This document shows, piece by piece, positions 34,756 through 44,951 of a stretch of DNA of 64,000 nucleotides. How positions within the stretch are numbered: the first letter of the stretch is position 1; every line of letters begins with the position of its first letter. The notes under the pieces are model-generated. The model was given only the letters and a program-made list of their open reading frames with translations, made no database searches and was not told the DNA's origin. The position numbers were made by a program, and so were the translations under genes. Source of the DNA: CAWBBA01 sp963741625 (GTDB taxonomy: Bacteria > Desulfobacterota > Desulfomonilia > Desulfomonilales > Desulfomonilaceae); the NCBI GenBank assembly GCA_963741625.1, contig CAVUIT010000008.1, forward strand, positions 186,001 to 250,000, in the 5' to 3' direction.

Positions 34756-36997
34756 TCACATGAGGTCGATAGGGTCAACGTCGACGACGATCTTGAGACC
34801 ATGGCCTTTCAAGTAACCCTCCGAGATAAGCGCCTTGATCAAAGACCGCACGGGACCTCGTGCGGCCGCTTTGAAGAGGAGTTGCCACCGGAATCGTCCC
34901 ACTATCTTTTTTCGGGGAGATGGTGCCGGCCCCATAATCAGAACCTCTCTTGATTCGCCTTTCAGCAGCCTGGCCGCTCGACCGATCTTTATGGCTTTCT
35001 TTTCAACCCGCTTCTCGTTGTTCCCTTCCACTCTTACGAGGATCAGGTGGCCATAGGGCGGATAGAGCAATTCCCGGCGCAGCTCTGAATCCCGTTCAAA
35101 AAAACTCTCATACGCGTGGGAGGCTGCGCACTGAATGGCCTCGTGATCCGGGTCGAATGTCTGAAGGATCACTCGGCCGGAATCTTTCTCCCTGCCAGGT
35201 ACGGCCGGCGACCTGCGTAAGCATCTGAAACGTTCTCTCTGCCGCTCTGAAATCCGGGAAGTGCAAGGAGAGGTCCCCACAAAGGACCCCCACGAGCGAG
35301 ATACCGGGAAAGTCATGCCCTTTGACAATCATCTGAGTCCCCGTGAGGATATCGATCTCCTTTTTCCTGAATCGGTCCAATATTCCCTCGAGATCTTCCC
35401 TTCGGCGTGTGGTGTCGCGGTCGAGCCTCTCAATGCGCGCGTCGGGGAATACCGCAGACAGCTCTTCCTCTACTTTCTGAGTCCCAACACCACCGAAAAA
35501 GAGTTTCTCCCCTGAGCACTGCGGGCACAAAGGAGGTGCGGCCTGGGAAAAACCGCAGAGATGGCATCTGAGATCCCGCGCTCTTTTGTGGTGAGTGAGG
35601 CTGACATCGCAATTCGGGCATTTGAAGACGTTGCCGCACGAACGACACTGGGCAAAGGTATCGAAGCCTCTTCTGTTAAGGAAAAGCACGACTTGCTCTT
35701 TGCGGGAAAGAGCTTGTTCCATGGCATCTATTAGAATGGGTGTAAGGAAGGCCCCTTGGTTACCTTTGCCCTTGGTCCCCTTGAGGTCCACCAGTTCGAC
35801 CGCGGGGAGCGCTCCTCCATGATGCCGGGATGGGAGGTCCACGCGAGTAATTTTCCCCCGCTGCGCGTTAACGAAGGTCTCGAACGAGGGCGTAGCGCTT
35901 CCCAGGATAACACATGCGTTTTCGAGTTTCGCTCTGGCCAGGGCCATGTCACGAGCATTGTATGGACAACTGTCCTCTTGTTTGTACGACGGGTCGTGCT
36001 CTTCATCGACGACGATCAGGCCGAGGTCTCGCATTGGCAAAAAAATGCCCGATCTAGCCCCTATGGCAACGGTCACAGCGCCCGCCTGGACGCGTCGCCA
36101 TTCGTCAAGTCTCTGAGCAGGTGTTAAACCGCTGTGAAATATCCCCACCCCTCCTCCTAAGCGCCTCAAGAAGCGGCGGGCCAATTGCGGTGTCAGCGCT
36201 ATCTCCGGCACGAGTACCAGTGCCCGTTTCCCTTTGTTCAGGACCTCACGGATGACTCTGAGATAGACTTCCGTCTTTCCTGAGCCGGTAACGCCAAAGA
36301 GGAGAAAAGGATGAAATCCGCCTTCCAAGACTGCGTCACCGATGCGCGTAACGGCTGAGCTCTGGTCCGGGGTCAGTTCGGGAAGCCGTTCAGAAGGGGA
36401 AACAGGGGTCCCCGCAGGATCAAGGAGTTCGGGAAGCTTTTTTTTCCGCAAGCTTAGTCTAGGGCGAGCAATCCGCTCCTCAATTCGGATCCATTTCCTC
36501 TGAAGGGCTTCTTTGCGGCCATCAGTCCCAATAAGGTCATCAAGTTCGCTTTGAGTCATCACGCCCGCCCTGAGAAGCTTTGCGGGAAGGGTTTGGCGCT
36601 GACTGTTCCCCGGTTCGTCGGATGACGCCCGACCCTCTGGAGTTAGGATGGCCCAAGGGCGCGATTTCCTGTCCGAGCCGGGGGGAAGCGCTGTCTTCAG
36701 CACCAGCCCAGTGGGAAGCATGTAGTAGTCCGCGACCCAGCGGATGAACAACCACAGAGCCGGAGTCAAATATGGCCCTTCTTCCGGGATGTCCACAACA
36801 TCCTTGATTTCCTGGCTGCCTGGGCCAGAAGCTCTGGTTTCGACGACAAAACCTGCCCGTATCTTATTTCTAAAGGGCACAAGGACTCGGCGGCCTATCT
36901 CCACGCGAGGCATGAGCTCTGAAGGGACCCTATACGTAAAGGGACCGTCCAATGGGAGCGGGATTGCCACGTCTATGAGATTGCTTGGGTCACTCAT
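34756..36997 (-). CDS. priA: Primosomal replication helicase PriA (frameshifted)
   Basis: The replication-restart helicase. The upstream frame (36997-35108) carries the DNA-binding N-terminus (VAIPLPLDGPFTYRVP), Walker A GVTGSGKTEVYL, the DEEHDPSYKQ box, GSATPS, eight zinc-site cysteines (CRSCGNVFKCPNC, CHLCG, CPQC) and GTQMIVKGHDFPG, then leaves frame after MLTQVAGR. The next frame resumes at GREKDSGRVILQTFDPDHEA and runs to the end at 34756. One extra base near 35199-35203 separates them. PriA is normally essential or nearly so, which argues for a sequence error rather than a true loss. Confidence 0.92.
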
Positions 36998-37615
36998 CGA
37001 TCAACCAGTGCCAGGGGACTCTCCGCAATGCAGTAAGCCAACGCAGTGACGGAGACGCGCGAGCTCAGATGATAGGCGCTGTCAGGTGAAAGCCTTTCGG
37101 TGTTCCGTCGGGCCAAAAAGACTTAGCAGAGGCAGCCGCCATTGACAAGATGTGTCTGGAAAGGCAGGTCCTCGTGGAGGCGGATTTTCATAAGACAGGT
37201 CGATGGCGTCTGTGTCGTGTCAAAGCTCCGCAAGGATAATAGGTCTTTGTTGCGCCGATTTGAGCCACAATAGTTAACAATTTGGACTGCTGTGCAGGCA
37301 TTACGGCAGTGGAGTTTCCAAATGCGATCGGGAAAAGGCAGATGTGCAGCATCTATGTCATAGGATCATGACCCTCGGGGATTTCCGCGGCGATGGCGCT
37401 TGTGACGAAAGGCATCCCCGTCACGATGCTCGAAACCAACGACATAATATAACGCAATCATTAGCAGAGCGGCAGTCAGCCATACGAGTGTTCTTCATTA
37501 GGTTCCAAATCCCCTTAGTGGCAATTATCCTTCCGCTAGCTTGGCCGTTCTCGGCGTCATCCTTTGCTCAACGAATGGTTGCCGGACATCGCGAGAGCTT
37601 TTGAAACGCTGATTT
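36998..37615. other. Intergenic region, nothing recognised
   Basis: About 620 bp between priA and wrbA, both on the minus strand. I see no gene, clear promoter or repeat. Short open frames here lack ribosome sites and family resemblance. Confidence 0.55.
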
Positions 37616-38233
37616 TCAAGCATTGGCAGCAAGCTTGCGGGCTATTTGAGCCACGCGTCGCCCCTGGAATCTTGCAATAGCCAGCTCATTCTCTGTCGGC
37701 TGGCGAGATCCATCCGAGCCTGCGAGAGTCGAAGCACCGTAAGGAGATCCGCCTGAAATTTCAGTCATGTTCAGGAGGCGTTCCTCAGTGTATGGGACAC
37801 CCACTATGATCATTCCATGATGAAGCAGCGTACTGTGGAAGCTGGTTATTGTGGTTTCTTGGCCTCCGTGCTGCGTTGCAGTGGAGGTAAAAACACTCCC
37901 CACCTTTCCGACCAGTCCGCCCCTCACCCAGAGCTGGCCCGTACGATCCAGAAAGTTGCGCATCTGGGCGCACATATTGCCGAAGCGGGTAGGGGTTCCG
38001 AAGATTATGGCGTCAGCCTCTGCCATTTGATCCGGCACAGCCTCCGGAATGTTGGCAAAAACCTGTCTTGCCGCCTTAGCCCCAGTCCTCTCCAGCGCGG
38101 CTTCCGGAACCAGTTCAGCCACTTGGTAAAGCGTCACTTCAGCCCCTTCCACTTCACGAGCCCCTTCGGCCACAGCCTCAGCCATTTTCTGAATGTGTCC
38201 ATACATGCTGTAAAATATAATCTGAATCTTCAT
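37616..38233 (-). CDS. wrbA: NAD(P)H:quinone oxidoreductase WrbA
   Basis: A 205-residue flavodoxin-like FMN enzyme making two-electron reductions of quinones, which limits semiquinone radicals. The FMN phosphate-binding loop is FYSMYGHIQKMAEA; the WrbA landmarks TPTRFGNMCAQMRNFLD, FTSTATQHGGQETT and SPYGASTLAGSDGSRQPTENE are present. The ATG at 38233 follows GAGGTGA; a longer upstream start is unlikely. It stands alone, with a repeat-free 300-bp region upstream. Confidence 0.95.
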   Translation of the reverse strand: MKIQIIFYSMYGHIQKMAEAVAEGAREVEGAEVTLYQVAELVPEAALERTGAKAARQVFANIPEAVPDQMAEADAIIFGTPTRFGNMCAQMRNFLDRTGQLWVRGGLVGKVGSVFTSTATQHGGQETTITSFHSTLLHHGMIIVGVPYTEERLLNMTEISGGSPYGASTLAGSDGSRQPTENELAIARFQGRRVAQIARKLAANA

Positions 38234-38541
38234 GATTCTCACCTCGGTTGCATCTCGGCCACAGGTAGAGCGCAGGCATTGGTGCCCCATTTCCGTTGTC
38301 GTAGCTCAGCAGGAGCACCCCCTTTTTGTATCTTTTGATGAGCAGATTGGAAAGAAGATTCAAGCAGCGGCGCGTTTACGTGGAAAGGTGGAGCCCCTCA
38401 TGGTGAGGGAAGTTCTCTTCTACGAATAGGCACGCAAAGGGATGAGAATAGGGGAAACCTTCTAGAAACAAAGGCCTCCCCGATTCTTTCTGGTTTGTTG
38501 CTACTTATAGATCGCACATCAACCGAATCACTCGGCTCCGG
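38234..38541. other. Intergenic region with possible gene fragment
   Basis: A plus-strand open stretch ends at 38429 with FVSFDEQIGKKIQAAARLRG and PLMVREVLFYE, which reads like a real protein tail, but it lacks a credible start because it would begin inside the wrbA start region. It may be a gene fragment. Nothing else is seen. Confidence 0.3.
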
Positions 38542-39522
38542 TCATTCAGATAAGAGCGCTTTGAGTTCCTTGTTGAACTCCGGCACGACCTTGAATAGAT
38601 CCCCGACAACCCCGTAGTCAGCTTTGGTAAAGATCGGCGCCTCACTGTCCTTGTTGATGGCAACGATAACTTTGGATGACCCCATGCCCGCCAAGTGCTG
38701 GATAGAACCGGAAATGCCGCAGGCAATGTACAGATTCGGGGTCACAGTCTTTCCAGTTTGCCCTACCTGATCTGAGTGGGGTCGCCATCCCGCGTCCACC
38801 GCGGCTCTGGACGCCCCAACTGTGGCTCTGGAGCCGAAGATGGCTGCCATCTCCTCGATGAGAGTGTAGTCTGGTCCTCCCATTCCCCGGCCGCCGGACA
38901 CGATGATTTCAGCCTCGGTTAGGTCCACCTTGCCGCTCGTGTCCAAGTTGAGATCCTTAGTCACGTAGGTCGCACGGCTGGTGTCGGGGCTGAACGAGAC
39001 TTTTTCGACTGTTCCGGCTTTTGGGTTTTCCGCAATTTCCAGAACGTTGGGTCTTGCTGAAGCGATCTGGGGTGATTTGACCGCGGTCCACTGGGCATAA
39101 CATTTCCCGGCATACATAGGTCGCTTACCGACGAGAGTGGAGCCTTCGAGTTCAAATGACACGCAATCTGCTATGGCCGCCACGCCTAGCTTGGCGGCAG
39201 TTCGGGGCGCCAGGTCCTTGCCCTGCATGGAATGGCTGATTAAGACTATGTCGGGCTTCTTTTCCCCGATGAGGTGGGCCAATGCCTGGGCATAATACTC
39301 CGAATTGTATGTGTCCAGTTGCGGAGATTCAGCAACATAAACAGTGTCCACTCCGTATCGTGCCAGGTCAGGAGCAAATTGCTCGGCCTGCGAACCCATC
39401 AGGCACGCGGTGAGTGTTCCTCCCAGTTGATCGGCCAACTTGCGTCCCTCGCTTGCCAGTTCAAAAGCGGTCTTCTTTATTTTGCCCGCTTTGATCTCTC
39501 CATATATCATGATGTTCGACAT
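38542..39522 (-). CDS. etfA: Electron transfer flavoprotein subunit alpha
   Basis: A 326-residue FAD-binding subunit of ETF, which passes electrons between acyl-CoA dehydrogenases (or bifurcating partners) and the quinone pool. The C-terminal FAD domain is diagnostic: SGGRGMGGPDYTLIEEMA, GASRAAVDAGW, VGQTGKTV, YIACGISGSIQHLAGM and INKDSEAPIFTKADYG. No extra ferredoxin domain is fused. It lies 56 bases after etfB in the same direction. No acyl-CoA dehydrogenase or ETF:quinone oxidoreductase is adjacent, so its partner lies elsewhere. Confidence 0.97.
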   Translation of the reverse strand: MSNIMIYGEIKAGKIKKTAFELASEGRKLADQLGGTLTACLMGSQAEQFAPDLARYGVDTVYVAESPQLDTYNSEYYAQALAHLIGEKKPDIVLISHSMQGKDLAPRTAAKLGVAAIADCVSFELEGSTLVGKRPMYAGKCYAQWTAVKSPQIASARPNVLEIAENPKAGTVEKVSFSPDTSRATYVTKDLNLDTSGKVDLTEAEIIVSGGRGMGGPDYTLIEEMAAIFGSRATVGASRAAVDAGWRPHSDQVGQTGKTVTPNLYIACGISGSIQHLAGMGSSKVIVAINKDSEAPIFTKADYGVVGDLFKVVPEFNKELKALLSE

Positions 39523-39578
39523 CTGTTATTCCCCTCTGCTTGTGAAATCTTATGAAAGGCTTATGAAGCTCAAATCCT

Positions 39579-40358
39579 TCAGATCACCTTGGCCTCGTTA
39601 CGAAGCGCCTGGACAACTACCTTGGCTACTTCAGCGGGTTCCATGTTCTCATACTTCTTGCCCGCCTGCCGTTCCGGGGGCATAGTGAAATTCCGCGCTT
39701 GCAGCCTCGCTTCGGCGCTGAGTCCCAAATCCCCCGCGGTCTTCGGATCAATGGGCTTCTTTTTTGCCTTCATAATACCGGGAAGTGATGCGTATCGGGG
39801 TTCATTAAGGCCCTTCTGAGATGTCAGAACGCATGGCAAGGGGACCTCGACCGTCTCCTTGCCTCCTTCCACGTCTCTTTCGACAATGGCGGTCTTTTTG
39901 TCCTCGGATACTTCGACCTTGGTCACGAGCGTGACCTGGGGAAGTTGGAGTAATTCGGCCAGCATTGCCCCGGCTTCACCGAAATCGTCGTCGATGGCCC
40001 GGTGGCCGCAGAAAATGATGTCGTACTCGACCTGTTTGGCTGCGGCTGCAAGCGCCTCGGCGATTACATACGGATCACCCTGGTTGAGACTCTCGTCATT
40101 GATATGAATTCCTCGGTCAGCACCCATGGCCAGGGCGGTGCGGATGGCTTCCGTTGCTCGATCCGGACCGACGCTGAGTATCACCACTTCTCCTGCCTTG
40201 AATTTCTCCTTGAGCTTAAGGCCCTCTTCCACACTAAACTCATCGTAAGGATTGATGATGTACTTTATACCGTCGGTCACGATTCCTGTCCCGTCCGGCT
40301 TTACCTTAATCTGTGTTTCCGTGTCAGGGACTTGTTTCAGGCACACCAGTGATTTCAC
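39579..40358 (-). CDS. etfB: Electron transfer flavoprotein subunit beta
   Basis: A 259-residue AMP/FAD-binding subunit of ETF. KSLVCLKQVPDTETQIKV, NPYDEFSVEEGLKLKE, the nucleotide-binding ALAMGADRGIHI, CGHRAIDDDFGEAGAMLAE and the recognition-loop region LTSQKGLNEPRYASLPGIMKA are present. First gene of etfBA. The region upstream (40359-40778) has no recognised regulator site. Confidence 0.97.
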   Translation of the reverse strand: MKSLVCLKQVPDTETQIKVKPDGTGIVTDGIKYIINPYDEFSVEEGLKLKEKFKAGEVVILSVGPDRATEAIRTALAMGADRGIHINDESLNQGDPYVIAEALAAAAKQVEYDIIFCGHRAIDDDFGEAGAMLAELLQLPQVTLVTKVEVSEDKKTAIVERDVEGGKETVEVPLPCVLTSQKGLNEPRYASLPGIMKAKKKPIDPKTAGDLGLSAEARLQARNFTMPPERQAGKKYENMEPAEVAKVVVQALRNEAKVI

Positions 40359-40778
40359 TGATAATCCTCCTTTCCATAATCGACTCTGATCAGGTCGGCA
40401 ATAGCGTCTCCGGGCCGGCCTTTACACCTGGAACTTCAGAATGAGGTGGCTCGCATTTACCGTTCCCGGGCTCTGCCCGGACAGAAGAACCTGATCGGGA
40501 ACGGCCGCGCTATATCTCGGTTTCGCCTGCACGAAGCTGGTCACAGCCTCCTGCAAGGCGTTAACAGGCAGAACCTGAGATCGCGCGGACAAGACCTTTT
40601 CAGCCTCCTCACACTTCCTATTCCCGTCAAGGAAGAGGACAAAGGAATCTCCAGGAAAACTTACAGATTCTAGTGAGGGTTGACATCTGAGTCAAGTGAA
40701 AACACCGCTACGCGGGTACGTTTGATGCGCGCGCTCCTCTGTAGTAAGATGTTTATACTAAAATGTAGGGGGTGAATT
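40359..40778. other. Divergent intergenic region of etfBA and CoA-binding gene
   Basis: About 420 bp between divergent genes. It contains GTTCCCGGGCTCTGCCCGGA (about 40464-40482), a hairpin related to the repeats near 58.8 kb. AGGGGGTG precedes the CoA-binding gene. No regulator site is recognised. Confidence 0.55.
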
Positions 40779-41162
40779 ATGACTTCTCCGACTGTCAGTG
40801 ATAGTACTTTGAAGCAATTACTAACAGATCTACGCACGATTGCAGTCGTGGGCATTTCGACGAATCCCGGCAAAGACAGCCACATGGTAGCCGCTTACTT
40901 AAAGAAGCATGGGTACCGAATAATCCCGGTTAACCCCGGTGCAGATGAAGTCCTGGGCGAAAAGAGCTACCCGGATCTCCAGTCCATACCCGAACCTGTG
41001 GACATAGTGGACGTATTCCGCCGCCCCGAATTTCTGCCCGAGATCGCAGAGCAGGCTGTGGCAATTCACGCAAAGGTGCTCTGGATGCAGAAAGGCATCA
41101 GCAATGAGGAGGCTGCGCGAATAGCGAAACAGGGCGGATTAACAGTAATAGAAGACACCTGA
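40779..41162 (+). CDS. CoA-binding domain protein (YccU-like), possible selenoprotein extending to 41201
   Basis: A 127-residue Rossmann-fold CoA-binding protein: TIAVVGISTNPGKDSHMVA, IIPVNPGADEVLGEKSYPDL, VDIVDVFRRPEF and VLWMQKGISNEEAA. The family normally continues with a conserved Cys then EH (for example DRCI..EH). Here the frame meets TGA at 41160-41162 exactly at that Cys position (EDT-TGA). Without any shift it continues LMQEHARLVAGK to a TAA at 41199-41201. The continuation matches the family tail, and a hairpin lies at a suitable distance downstream, so the TGA may encode selenocysteine. A Cys-to-stop base error is the alternative. The ATG start follows a purine-rich AGGGGGTG. Confidence 0.85.
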   Translation: MTSPTVSDSTLKQLLTDLRTIAVVGISTNPGKDSHMVAAYLKKHGYRIIPVNPGADEVLGEKSYPDLQSIPEPVDIVDVFRRPEFLPEIAEQAVAIHAKVLWMQKGISNEEAARIAKQGGLTVIEDT

Positions 41163-41195
41163 CTGATGCAAGAGCACGCCCGGCTGGTCGCCGGC
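41160..41195 (+). promoter_or_regulatory. Candidate selenocysteine UGA with SECIS-like hairpin
   Basis: The TGA at 41160-41162 is followed after 15 bases by GCCCGGCTGGTCGCCGGC (41178-41195). This can pair as GCC/GGC and GGC/GCC with one bulged C on the 5' side and the loop TGGTC. The E. coli fdhF SECIS as I recall it has the same outline: three pairs, one bulged base, three pairs and a GGUC loop. The loop starts 22 bases after TGA, inside the range accepted for bacterial SECIS elements. It is a short stem and could occur by chance. Confidence 0.5.
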
Positions 41196-41474
41196 AAGTA
41201 ACATAAAACGGTAAGTGCTCAGCGGGCAGGCAGTCCCGAGTTCCGCGCGGGATCACCGTCCCGCGAGACGCGGGATGCGCCGAGAACGCGGAGATGAGAA
41301 ATGGCTTGTGCCAGGCACATGAGCCACCTAGGTACGGAATTTGGCTGGTATTGTCTTCGCCCTCACAGACGCGTACGCGCTATGCCTCACCAGGAAGAAA
41401 TGCAGAAAAAACAGAATCATCTGGAATCTCAGCGATCTCTGCGGTGAACAATTACAGGAAAGGAACGGCTGCCC

Positions 41475-42182
41475 ATGACTGCTATTTCTGATTTCAGAGG
41501 ATTCCCCAAGGAATGCGTCGATTTTTACACAGAGTTGACGCAGAATAACAGCAAGACCTGGTTCGATACGCATAAGAATGATTTCGAAAAATATGTCCTG
41601 GGACCCGCGCGGGATTTTGTGGCAGAAATGGGCAGATCTCTGGCAAAAATCTCTCCGAAAATCAACGCAGATCCCCGCGTGAACCGATCAATCTTTCGTC
41701 CCTACCGGGACATCCGCTTCAGCAAAGACAAAACCCCATACAAGACCCATCTTGGGATTTTCTTCTGGGAAGGTTCACGTGCCAAAATGGAGTGTTCCGG
41801 ATACTATTTTCATCTCGAGCCGCCGACGCTGTTTTTGGCTGCGGGCATACACTGCTTCTCGCCGTTGCTGCTGGGAACTTACCGTGATTCGGTGGTGGAC
41901 CCAAAGCATGGGTCCGAGCTACTCAAAGCAATAAAGCAAATTTCTAAGCATAAGGGTTACTCCGTCGGGGGCACACACTATAAAAAGACGCCTCGTGGCT
42001 ATGACGCGAGCAACGAAAACGCAGCACTGCTGCTACACAACGGCCTGTATGCCTGGACCGAAGAAAAGATTCCTTCCGAATTCTACTCCGCACAGATACT
42101 AGACTACTGTATCGACAGGTTTAAGAAGATGTCGCCGCTACACAAATGGCTCGTGGACATGACAGCTCGGGCGGGCACATGA
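41475..42182 (+). CDS. DUF2461 / TIGR02453 family protein
   Basis: A 235-residue protein of the widespread DUF2461 family. Markers are FYTELTQNNSKTWFDTHKNDFE, the RSIFRPYRDIRFSKDKTPYKTH block and GYYFHLEPPTLFLAAGIH. The biochemical function of the family is not known. The ATG at 41475 follows GGAAAGGAACG. It stands between a repeat-rich stretch (41220-41300, with GTCCCGCGAGACGCGGGAT) and the sensor kinase gene. Confidence 0.9.
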   Translation: MTAISDFRGFPKECVDFYTELTQNNSKTWFDTHKNDFEKYVLGPARDFVAEMGRSLAKISPKINADPRVNRSIFRPYRDIRFSKDKTPYKTHLGIFFWEGSRAKMECSGYYFHLEPPTLFLAAGIHCFSPLLLGTYRDSVVDPKHGSELLKAIKQISKHKGYSVGGTHYKKTPRGYDASNENAALLLHNGLYAWTEEKIPSEFYSAQILDYCIDRFKKMSPLHKWLVDMTARAGT

Positions 42183-42246
42183 CCTAAAGGTTTATTGCTC
42201 CCTGGGGACATTGGTTCCAAACGACCATTTCGCGGGTGGAACCGAG

Positions 42247-44137
42247 ATGAAGGACAAAAAGAAAACAAATAAAGAACTCATAAGTGAGTTGGCTGACTTG
42301 CGCCGCCGGCTCACTGAACTCGAGGATTTGAAGCAAGAATTCGAGCAGGCCAACCAAAGGCTCCGAGAGAGTGAAGAGCGCTTTCGACGTCTCGTTGAGC
42401 TTTCTCCTTACGGTATCGGCATAGCTAGCGACGGTGTGGCTGTGTTCATCAACGATGCGGTGGCCAAAATGTTGGGGGCGACAGAGCGATCTGAAATCAT
42501 CGGAAAGCCCATCATGGATTTTGTCCACGAAAGTTCCAAACAAGTGGCAGTCGAGCATATTCGCGAGGTTATCGTAGAGGGCAAGCCGGTTATATATTCG
42601 GAGCAGAAATTTGTCCGTCTTGATGGTGAGCTTGTGGATGTGGAAGTGACGGCAATCCCATTCACGTACCACGGTAAACCCGCAGTTCAAGCCATGTTCC
42701 ATGACATTACGGCCCAGAAGAAGGCGGAGCAGGCCCTCCAATTGGAGAGGCAAAAGTTTCAGAGCTTGGCCGAGCAGGCGCCTTTTGCAATGGCAATAAT
42801 CGCTAAGAACGGGAGAGTTTCAATATATAAACCCCAAGTTCAAAGAAATGTTCGGTTATGACTTGGACGACGTTCCCAATGGAAAGCAATGGTTCCGACG
42901 GGCCTATCCGGATCCTGCATACAGGCATGAAGTGATCCACGCCTGGGTCGCTGATTTTCACGACGTCAAGGTGGGGCACACCAGGGAACGGATCTGGACG
43001 GTAACCCGCAAGGATGGCTCGGAAAGGATAATCCACTTTAGACCCGTTCAGTTGGAAAACGGCGATTATTTGATGACGTGCGAAGACATCACCGAGCGCA
43101 AGCGGATGGAGGAAGCCGTTCAGGAGAGCGAGAAGCTGTACCGAGGCCTGGTTGACACCATGAACGAAGGTTTCGGGATTCAGGACCAAGACGGCATCAT
43201 AACGTACGTCAACGAGAAGCTCTGCGCATTGTGGGGATACTCGAGAAGGGAATTGCTCGGCCGGCCGGTGACCGATTTTCTCGATGAAGAAAATGCTAAG
43301 CTGCTCAGCGCACGGATGGCGGAACGAAAACAAGGCCGAGACACGTCCTACGAGATTGTGTGGACAGCTAAGGGTGGCAGGCAGATTCCCACCATAATGT
43401 CTCCGCGGCCTTTATCCGACATACATGGGAGTTACGTCGGGAGCTTTGCCGTGATCACCGACATCACGGAGCGCAAGAACGCGGAAGATCAAATCAAGGC
43501 ATCTCTCAGGGAGAAAGAGGTGCTGTTGAGAGAGGTTCACCATCGCGTAAAAAATAATCTCCAGGTGATTTCGAGTCTGCTGCGGCTCCAGGCGCGGAAC
43601 GCTCCGGACAAAGAATGGAGGCAGATTTTTGCCGAGAGTCAGAACCGGCTGCAATCAATAGCGCTAATTCATGAATTGCTATACCGTTCGAAGAATTTGG
43701 CGGACATTGATTTCAGGGCATACATCAACAGCCTCACGGTCCAACTTTTTTATGCATACGGTATCACCGGTTCGCGGATTTCGTTGAAAACAGAGGTAAT
43801 ATCAGCTCCTATGGCCATCAATCTCGCTATTCCATGTGGATTGATCGCCAATGAACTCATATCCAACTGCCTTAAGCACGCATTCCCAGCGGACCGAAAA
43901 GGGTTGATCACGGTTTCTCTGGCATCAGTCAATGATGAATATGAATTTGTAATTGCGGACGACGGCGTGGGCCTACCTGAAACAGTGGACGTCGCCGGCG
44001 GGCAATCGCTAGGTCTGAGCCTCGTGAATACTCTGGTAAAGCAGTTGAAGGGAGAAGTGGTAGTCAGGCGGTCGCAAGGCACTCAATTCCGGATAACCTT
44101 CAAGGAAAGCAGGCCGTTAGAGAGGTGCGTGTCATGA
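42247..44137 (+). CDS. PAS-domain sensor histidine kinase, HisKA_2 type (frameshifted)
   Basis: A soluble-looking sensor kinase. An N-terminal coiled coil (ELADLRRRLTELEDLKQE) leads to PAS 1 (SPYGIGIASDGVAVFINDA). PAS 2 begins as NGRVS and crosses a frameshift near 42826-42832: one extra base separates it from INPKFKEMFGYDLDDVPN-like sequence in the next frame. PAS 3 follows (GFGIQDQDGIITYVNEKLC). The phosphoacceptor box is LREVHHRVKNNLQVISSLLRL (His of the HisKA_2 type), and the ATPase has NELISNCLKHAF, ADDGVGLP and GLSLVNTLVKQLKG. No response-regulator gene is adjacent. The 4-base overlap with the next gene suggests co-expression. Start 42247 is preferred to an upstream TTG. Confidence 0.88.
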
Positions 44138-44563
44138 AGAATTTGTTAAGGAATTTGTCGCTGACTTATGCCGCAGGAAGCGTTGGCGGTTTGATCAACG
44201 CCCTGGCCGTGTGGGTGCTTGGCGTGCTCGCAATTACGGGCGCCCTGGGGGTGAAAGTTGCGCCGGCCCTCACTTCCGCGTTTCTGTATCCGCGTCTTGT
44301 GTGGGGCGGTCTCTGGGGATTTCTGTTCTTGCTTCCTTTTTTTAGGAACTCTCCTGTTTTGAGGGGAATTGTATACAGCGTGGGGCCGACGCTGGTTCAA
44401 CTATTTGTCGTGTTTCCGTTCATGGCGAAGAAGGGAATGCTCGGATTGGAACTAGGGGCGCTCACACCTCTGTTTGTCGATATTCTTCAACATCATCTGG
44501 GGAATTACCGCGGCCTACTGGTTATACTTCGTTGAAGACCGGTCATCGAAGTGGAAGTGGTAA
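44134..44563 (+). CDS. Small integral membrane protein (frameshifted), unknown function
   Basis: A membrane protein of about 140 residues with four hydrophobic segments: SLTYAAGSVGGLINALAVWV, TSAFLYPRLVWGGLWGFLFLL, VYSVGPTLVQLFVVFPF and a last one in another frame. The first frame ends at 44535 with an unlikely tail. A +1 shift near 44482 gives FFNIIWGITAAYWLYFVED and ends at 44563, which fits a final membrane helix. It starts inside the sensor kinase gene (ATGA overlap), so the two are probably translated together, and it may be a partner of the kinase (inferred). Confidence 0.7.
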
Positions 44564-44951
44564 ATCCTTAACGGTTATTACCGGCGCAATGCTCAGGGTG
44601 GCAAGCCGGTGAGCATAGGAATGAGGTGTCCTCACGAACCGTGTTCCGGAGGAATCCGCGGCACGCGGGAAAGTAGCCCGGCAATTCATTGCCGGGCAAA
44701 GCTGGATAAATAGACCATATTTCGTCCCATAGGGACGGCCGAGTTCTCGCTCGAGTGATCCAACGATTCAATCGTCCCTAAAGAGACGAGGGCCGGTTAC
44801 CTTTCCGGCCTTCCCGGCGACGAATCGGCGGGCTACTATCTTGTCATGCCTGCGGGACGAAGAGAATTCAGAACTTATTTGATGGACCGTAGGGTCGCCA
44901 ACTCCACTCCCTCGGATTGACAGTTTCTGACCGCTACGATAAGAAATAGAC
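44564..44951. other. Intergenic region with hairpins
   Basis: No gene. It contains a 10-bp perfect hairpin at 44676-44697 and GGAATCCGCGGCACGCGGGA just before it, both typical of the dispersed palindromes here. Confidence 0.6.
44676..44697. repeat. GC-rich hairpin, 10-bp arms
   Basis: GCCCGGCAAT and ATTGCCGGGC flank a 2-base loop. There is no T-run, so it is treated as a palindromic repeat rather than a terminator. Confidence 0.7.
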
